This document shows positions 12,301-21,300 of a stretch of DNA of 64,000 nt, piece after piece. The notes beneath the pieces were generated by a model. It did not search any database, was not told the DNA's origin, and saw only the letters and a program-made list of their open reading frames with translations. This stretch comes from Atrina japonica (lineage: Eukaryota; Mollusca; Bivalvia; Pterioida; Pinnidae), in NCBI GenBank assembly GCA_030159075.1, contig BROG01000029.1, positions 609,001 through 673,000 on the forward strand, read 5' to 3'. Position 1 is the first letter of the stretch, and the number at the start of each line of letters is the position of its first letter. The position numbers and the translations under genes are program-made.

Positions 12301-15300
12301 TGGGTATGAGCATGATAGCTGAGCAGTCAATACTTGTGGAGAATACAGTTCCACTTTCCAGTTTATACCCACATGACGAAGACAACAGTTCCAAAAAAGG
12401 TGAATGATATCTTATAACTATTCATTTATATGTGCTATCATTGTCTTATTATTTTCCCTCTTTTTAAAGAAAAGGAAATATTTCTGTTCACAGTTTATTT
12501 TTATGGTGTCCCCACCTGGACAGCGTTTCATCAAAGGTCGTAAATCATGAAAAAAAGTGGTAAATCCAATGATGTGATTACCGACTGTTTCATACATGTT
12601 TTCGATTAATACCAGTTTACAACCTAATTTAGTTGGTAATTCCAAACTGGGTTTAGGCAGTCTTTAATCCTAATTAAAGCTTGTTTTCATCAAGACCATG
12701 TTAGACATTTTGAGAAATTGTTTCCTCTAATTGAAATGACCAACTTTTTAAATTCGTTAGATGAGTATAGGGAAAACAGACGAGTAGGAGACCCAGCGTT
12801 TTCCGATACAGACATACCATTTACCTTCCATTTGATTATGTATAATTAGGGAATATATAATGGATCATGCACACCGCCTTCTGGAATAAAATATTTTAAG
12901 AAAAGGATTGATCTTGCCTTTTTCCCCCCACAAGAATTCAAAATAACCTGAAATTTTATTAACACATTTAACTATCAAAAAGAGGGTGGGGATTGGGTGG
13001 TGTTCAGTATTAAACTTTGACATGACCAGAATTCTGTCTTGTTTGATTTTGACATAACCAGAGTCCACTGTATATATACAATGACAGGTCAGTGTAGTGC
13101 CCTCTTACAGTTGTGAAATATTTAGTTTAATTATCTTTACTTCTCAATTCTTCTGTCAACAGTTTTTATGTCATATTTAGCTGTCTTGACTATTATCCCC
13201 CCTCTAGTTTCACTTTTATCTGTATGATGTTGTATTTAGCTCTCTTGACTATTATCCCCCCTCTAGCTTCACTTTTTTCTGTATGATGTCATATTTAGCT
13301 CTCTTGACTATTACCCCCCCCCCCCCCTCTAACTTCACATTTACCTGTATGATGTCATATTTAGCTCTCTTGACTATTATTCCCCTCTAGCTTCTTATTT
13401 ACCTGTATGATTTAAAAAACATTCAATTCTGAAGTGAGAAGTAATTATTGTTAAAAAGCACAATCAAATTGCCTTCATTAATTAAAGTATTGTTCTATGA
13501 ATTTAAAATGCACACAATTCGTTCATGCAGTTGTGTATTTTAGATGGACAGTTTGCATTGAACTTGCTGATCTAAATATAGGAAAATCTTATATACGATA
13601 TATTTCTGTTAAAAGGCAATACACTCAATTAACACATGTAAATTTGTATGTAAGGCAGAGATCTGGATTATACACCAATGGCAATGCCCTTCAGATAGCA
13701 CCATGATAGATATGGATATTCAAGTGTGTTGTGTGGTCTTACTACATTTTTGTGTTTTACTCTTCAACCCATGAAAAACAAAGGACTCTTCTGTAAATTA
13801 ATCACCTAGATCAGTCCAAATGTGTCTTTAGGGGTGAATGGGTAATATTGTTTTATTGTTGTTTACATTTTTGCAGAGTATCATTGGAGAGTTATGAAGC
13901 AAAATGTACAATGCAGGGCTCAACATTAACTTAAAAAAGAACTAGACCAGTCGGACCAGTACCAGAAAATTTTACTAGACCTGACCTCGGTTACATTAGA
14001 TCAATCGATATCTCTCTTCCCGAGTTTCATATCCTACTTAATTAGGGTATTCTACATCTAGAGATTTTAATGAAAACACTACATTTTAATTTTTAATAAG
14101 TGGTAAAATATAGCTCACATTTAATTTCATAAATTGTACAACAAACTCGATGACAGGCAGAGGACTTGTGTATATCTATGTCCATTTTTTAGCTATTGCT
14201 GTACCATTAAATGCTATTTACTGCTTTAAACTGATTTTTTTAAACAACATAAAAAAAACAAATAAGAACAGAAAGAAATTAATGAATTAATTTCATGATT
14301 GAAATAATTCCATAAAATCTCTAGAGTACTCAAGCACTAACTCTAATAAGTAGGACTTACAAGTATATTTTGTTACAGTATAAAATATACATGTCATTTC
14401 TGAGTGGTTCAAGTAAATTATCCTCAATTTGTACACTGTATTCATGCTGATTGTTCACTGATTTATAATTTTATCAAGAACAAAATAAAACCTGAATAGA
14501 CAGTTTGCTTAAATGCTTTGACAATCTATTTATAGAAGTCAAGAAGCAAGTATGTATGTAAGTTTCAAATTTTCTTTTAGGCCTAATTATTGTAAAATAA
14601 ATTCTGATTTCTGTTCTGCCCTTTGATTTCCTTGAACACCCTCATCTCTAGTAACTATAAAGAAGCCGTCGTCATACTCAGTGTAGTCGATATTGATAGT
14701 TATCGTAAGTTGTTCCGCTTTATTAGAGATATCGTGACTAAAATCAAACAAAACTATCAAAAAAGAAACGTAACATTCTATATGCCCGGTTAAATTAAAA
14801 TATGCCTAGGCTAGGCTAGTGAAGCTGCACGTACTTGTGATTTTATGATCGAAGCTTTCAGTTTCACTTTCAATCTGAATTTTTTGCGGGTCATAGAATT
14901 ACCGAAAAGACGCCAATTACCGAATGAGGGACACCATGATTGAAGCTCCTTTTCATCGTAATGATAATTTTTAGGAATAATTTACTTTTAAATGTTAATA
15001 ATATAGGTTTTACATTAAATTAAAAGATATTTTGTTGGTATTGTCCTCGTACAGATCTATTTTCATATTTAAGCCGTATCAGTACTAGTGTGATATTAAA
15101 CCCATGTAACTACTCGAACAATTTGTAGCAAAATTCCTTGAACACTGTTTCCCTTCTCACATTAAAATAGTTTACCTTAGTTATATATTAATAATCTAAA
15201 AATGACAAAAACATAATCTTATGTGTCATTCCAGGGCTTTAATGTCTTCCTGGTAATATTACTATTTTCCGGTTTTTTTATATACCAATCTCTCACCAGA

Positions 15301-18300
15301 GGGCGTATTACAATATTGGCGACAAAATTGACAAAATGAAAGTAAGGTCTATATACCGGCACGTAATATCAGCGACATATCTATTATCAAAATGTAAATA
15401 ATGTCCCACTGTCCGTAAATAAATTACAAAAAGAAGAAAATGGTTTTTCACAACATTTTTTTTTTAAATCATAGATCTTCATTCTATTTGAAGTGATATT
15501 TTTAACCCGACCAGTCGGGCTACTTTGACACAAATTAACTAGACCGGACCAATCTTTTACTAGTCAGGGTCGGTCGGACGTGCCTTAGTGTTGAGCCCTG
15601 CAATGAAACTTGTATACAAAGACCTCTCTATGGACACAAGAAAACTGGTCTTTATAGGAAGGTGGTCTTTATATAGAGATTGATTTGTACACAATTGGTA
15701 CTATTGGGGTAAAACGGTCTTTGTGACCAGGTGGTCTTTATACAGGGGTGGTTGTTAAAGCAGGTTTTACTGTATAAGGTAGTGCCACTGTATTAAATTT
15801 TTCATGTAACACTAAAATAATGCAAAATAAACATTAAGAGCTTCTATCAGGACTGTGTGAAGCACAATGGGGTAAATGGTACCATAGACCTCTAAAGGCC
15901 TGGGAACATCAGTGTACATGTGCTGCTTCTTCAGTGTATAATAGTGGTCTTGTATTTTATTTCAGAAAATGAATCCATGTCATCAGAGACTTTTTCAAAA
16001 AAAGAACAACGGCCAAAGAAAAGACCTGTTTCTAAACTTCCACAACGTGTACCTGTTAAAAATAAACAGCATAAAGATTCAGTGAGTGATTACAACAGCA
16101 GCAGTGATGAAGCAGAGAGTGGAAAACAGACAGACCAGTCACAGGCCAATGCTGTCACTAATGTGGATAAAACATGTGTTAGTAATCAAAGAGATACTGA
16201 AGTAAACCGCAGAAAAACTTTTGTTGTTCCATCACTGTCAAAGGAAAAACAGACAGAAAAATTACCTCAGGTTACTGTGAAAGACAGGCCAGCAGAAAAA
16301 TCTCCTCAAGGTACTATCAAAGATAGACGGGGGACTTTTGTCATAAGTCAGTCAGAAAAATCTTCTCAAGATACCAACAAAGATAGGCGGGGGACATTTG
16401 TTGTACCGCAGACAGAAACAAATAATGAGAATGAGGAGGAGGAACAGACAATATATTTCAACTCAGAAATGGAAATGACAGAGGTTATCTCACAACAAAT
16501 TTCTATTTTTAGTGACTCAAAGGACAAGAGTCAGGAAAAAGGTGAATCCATGGATTTAGAAGAGTCCGATAAAAGTAGTAAATCATGCCATGGAGAAAAT
16601 CTTTTACAAAAATGGGAGAAGTTTAAAAGTAGTAGGAATTTAGGCATTAAGGATACCGATACAGCAAAAAGAAATAATTCTGCTGACAATTCTGAATCAG
16701 ACACTTCCTCTAAATCAGCAGTTGAATTCAGACTACCTAAACCTGGAAAAATTGTGTTCGCTGCTTCCAGAAAACAAATTGATGGAACTAGGAAACCAGT
16801 TCCATTAAATGTGACAAAAAAGCCACGGTCAAAGTCAACAGTCAAACTAACAAAGGGAAAGAAAGCAACAGAACCCATGAAAACACCATCAAAACCTTCA
16901 TCAGTATTTGATTTCTCTGATCAGACACCTAAGATTTCATCTAATCCGCCCCATTCAGTGTACGATCTTTCTTTGAATGAGTCTGTTCAAAGGGCAGATG
17001 TAAAAGGGAACCAAAAATCAGAAGTAAATGACGTTAAAAAGAACAACAAAAGAAAATCTGAAAAAGCCACCACTGAGGAAAGTAGAATCGAAACAGAAGT
17101 TTCTGAGATTTCAGATAAACTAAAAAATGAAACCAGCAGTAAGGGAAAAGGAAGTCAGAGTAAGGAAAATGCAAAAGCAAATAGTGCTTGTGAAACCGTA
17201 GAGGCTACTACAGTTCAAAGTCCAAAGACCAAACCAAATTGTAATTTGTTATCTGACAGCCCTGCATATTATCTACCTCTTAAAGGAGATTCTCCAGAAG
17301 ATGATAAAAGAAGAGGAAAGGCTAAATCATACAAACGGTTTGTTGCAGATTCAAGTGACGATGAATCTACAAAGATAAAGCCTCGAACAAGATCTCGCAG
17401 TCGCAAAAGAACAAAGGTTATTGATGACTCGGAGGATGAAATGCTGAATACTAGAAGAGGTAGATCCAGATCTAAAGTCAAACAATCACACCAAGACAAT
17501 AACAATGATACAGAGGATGAGGAAGTGTGTGTTAAAAGAAATTCCAGAGGTAGATCTAGATCCAGGGTCAAACGAACTAACCAAGAAGATGATAATGTTG
17601 AGGATGAGGAAGTGTGTGTTGGAAGAAAATCCAGAGGCAGATCTAGATCCAGGGTCAAACGAAGTAACCAAGAAGATGATAATATTGAGGACGAGGAAGT
17701 GTGTGTTAGGAGTATATCCAGAGGCAGATCTAGATCCAGGGTCAAACAAACCAACCAAGAAGATGATAATATTGAGGAAGTGTGTGTCACAAGAGAATCC
17801 AGAGGAAGATCTAGAGTCCAACAATCCAATCAAGACAATGATATTGAGGATGAGGATGTGTGTGTTACAATTAAGTCAAGAGGCAGATCCAGATCTAGGG
17901 TCCAACAATCCACCAAAGAACATAATAATGAGGATGAGGACATGTGTGTTAGATTTAGAAGTAGGTCCAGAGCAAGGACCACTAAAAGAAATAATGATTT
18001 AAATACAGAATCAGCTACTGGAGCAAAAAATGAAAGTGCAGAAGATAAAGATGCAAAATCCAAAGAAGAAAGTAGTAAAAAAGACATGACTCCAGAGATA
18101 AAATGTGATGAGCAAAAAGCTAGATCTAAAACTGAGATAGGAAGGAATAATGACCGGGAAATACAAGTTGAAGAAGATATAAATAAGAAGGTGACACAAA
18201 ATGAGAATAAAGAAGCACTGGAAAATAATGAAGCTCCTAAAGTTAAATTCCCTCGCAGTAAATCTAGGAGAAGGTCATTAAGAAATATGGAAATGGAGAA

Positions 18301-21300
18301 TTTGGATCAAAGAAAAATGTCCCCTCAAAGTGAAATCAAGCACAAAAATTTACCTGGACAAGATAAGTCAGGTAAACCTACAAAATCAGAAAAAGAGACA
18401 CTTGATTCAGTAGTTAACAACATTGATAAAAGTAAAAGTGTAAAAGAAACTGCAGATATTCCTAAAGTCACTTCTACAGATGAGATGGGGACAGAACAAG
18501 ACAGTAAACTCAGTGGATCTGAGAAAACAAAAGATTTAGTTAATGTGACAAAAAGATCCCGAAGCAGTAAATATGTTCCTACACCAGACATAGATGACGA
18601 CATTACATTTTCAGACTTTGACAAGTTCTATAAAAAGGTGCAACAACACAATTTAGAGCAAGATCAAATGGCAAAATCTGAAACACACGATGAAACTAAA
18701 CAGAACACATGTTCTAATGAAGAGTCAAAAAGTTTTAAAACTCCTGCAAAACCAGGAGATAGTGATAACAAGAGTAAAAAAATTAGAAAAAGCTCTAAGA
18801 AACGACGCAGATCATCAACTTCGACTGACTTGGATAATCAGGAGAAAGAAAATGTGAAATCAAGCTCAACTAGGAAAGAAGTGAAACCAGTTGATAAAAC
18901 ATCTCATCCTGATTTAAATGTAAGTGTACAATGGTTACATCAGGTAAAGTTGATAAAACAGCCCCTACTTTCTCAGGAACAAGTCAAGATATAATTTCTT
19001 TTAAAGGGGTATTAGTTACTTTACCAACAAAATTATTTCAATTTTTTCTTCTTTTACTACGTGTGCTTGAGATACAATAACAAATAAATGCTATACACAG
19101 GCATAAAAGTCTTTTATTCCAATATAATTTATTAAAGTAAGATCAGGTCCAGTCTGGTATTCATATACAAACAGTAAGGCTGAGTTTATCAATTGCAATT
19201 GAAAAAGTGCCAAACCTTGGTTTCTCAAGCAATTTTCACAAAATATATTGATATTTAAGACTTTTTATGCCAGTGTTTATTGCTTTTGTGTTATTATATA
19301 TCAATCTAACTCTAAGTAGTAAACAAGGAAAAAACAAATTTTGAAAAAAAAAATGCAGCTAATGCCTAATTAAGAATTTTATATCTTTTTTGTTATTGTT
19401 TATCAATCTAAGTAATAACAAGAATTGTCAGAAGACAACAAAGCTTGTTGGAAATGGCTGTAAATTTTCAAAATAGGTATTCAACACAGCTGTCAGCTTT
19501 TAAGGTCAAGGTACGATAAATATTTTGATTCCTTCAATTCAAGTTTAAAATTTTTAAAGTAGGTCAATAGGTCAAAAGTCAAGATACCAAATGAAAGCTC
19601 TAGTCATAAGAAATCTGTATGTGATATCAAAGCCATACTCCTCATAGTTTAAAAGATATAGCCAAGGTTTAAGTTTTTGAAAAGAAGGACAAAGATCAAG
19701 GTCAAAAGTCAAGGTACCAAATGAAAGTATTAGTCATAAGGAATCTGTGTTAAATATCAAAGCCATATCCCTCATGGTTTAAAAGATATAGCCATGGTTA
19801 AAGTTTTTGAAAAGTAGGTCTAAAATCAAGGTCACTAGGTCAAATGTCAAGGTACCAAATGAAAGATCTTGTCATAAGAAATCTATTTGTTAAATACTAA
19901 AGCCCTGTTCCTTGCAGTTAAAAAGATATAGACCATGAAAAATATTTGTCTACCGACAATGATAACGCTGGGAATATGACATTAGATCTATGGACTTTTG
20001 TCACGGCAATTTTTGCAACATTACTTCTGAATTCCAAAAGAAAAACAAAATGGTAAAAGAATCTTAAAATTGATCAAACTGCATTTTAAGTTTGCATTAA
20101 TTTACATATTTACGTAAGAAATTCATTAAAATAAATTGGGAGCTTAGTAAGGCATTCATCTATCCATTCATAAGATAAAAAAAAATCTGATTAAGTTTGA
20201 TGGCAAAAATCTGTTATCAAACATATATTAAAATTTATCATCAGGTCACATTCTGCAGTTTGCACCAAAACAATCCTATTTTCAAACTCTTGTCTCGGCC
20301 TTAGCAAAAGTTTGAAACTGTAGACCTTGTCTCTATCTTTTACTCTGCATTTGGTATCAGGAAAGTCTTATATCTATTGTCAGTGCAGATTTGAGCCTGG
20401 GTTCTATCTTTTCTCCATCTTTAACTCTGCATTTGGTTTCTAGAACATAAACTACATTGTCTATTATCTATTGTCAGTGCAAGTTTGAGCCCAGGTTCTC
20501 TCCTCCACCTTATTAAAGCCTGGCCCTTATCACATAACTGAAAAATTGTTGTGTGACATTAAAACATTCAAACAAGCAAAACAAAAAACTAAGACTGATT
20601 TTAAAATTAGACCAATGATCAAGGTTATAAAGTTATCTTTTTCATTAGACATTGGATTTCTATAGTAATGGGAACTTTGGAATTCCAATATGGATTGTGA
20701 TATACTTTTTGAAAGAGGAAGAGATGGAGGAGAAGAGGCTTAATCGTTAATAACAAGTTTATGTCAAGATACATCGTACAAATCTGTATACAGTAAAACC
20801 GGCTTTAGTACCACTTTGCTATAAGGAGGTTGTTATATACAAGTTTCACTGTATTGATTTTTTACCTACATTATATGATTAAAAGGATTTTTAGTATGTA
20901 TACACATGCATAATTTAACTCTGTTCTTTGATCATTTTTCAGATCAACGATACCAAGGCAAAACTTTTGTCACTTCAAAAGAGACTGACCATGGCCAAAG
21001 AATCTGAAATCAGCCATGGCAGTGTTCTTGAGTCTAAAGAAAATTTTAAAACGCCAAGGGTTAGTACTGACAGAACATCCATTCAGTCAGACATGTGTAG
21101 TCCAGATCTTGATGGGTAAGTTTTATAGCTAGATCTTTCTTTCATCTAGGTCAATGAAGCTGTGTCCCAAATTGGCTTTTAACTAGTTCTGTCCACTTAA
21201 TGTCTTCTTTGAAGAATATGGAATTTTGTCTTTTGTATGTTAGAATTAAGAGATAAATGAAAAATGCATATATATATTCAGTTCTGCAGGCTGGAGTGTC

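Larger units (their letters stand above)
18995..20942. other. Shugoshin intron after the giant exon, filled with repeats
   Basis: It holds a foldback MITE (19001-19373), a GTCAAGGTACC tandem repeat (19430-19960), a SINE B 3' end (20490-20585) and a deleted family K MITE (20789-20853). No exon-like sequence lies between. Confidence 0.6.

Noticed and set aside
17269..18087. Minus-strand and shifted frames across the RS repeat block (up to 186 residues)
   Set aside because: Shadows of the repetitive shugoshin exon; the in-phase repeats keep other frames open too.
18944..18994. The long open frame of the giant exon continuing to a stop at 18994
   Set aside because: A consensus CAG/GTAAAG donor precedes it and the diagnostic shugoshin C-terminus lies in later exons; the tail KLIKQPLLSQEQ is intron.
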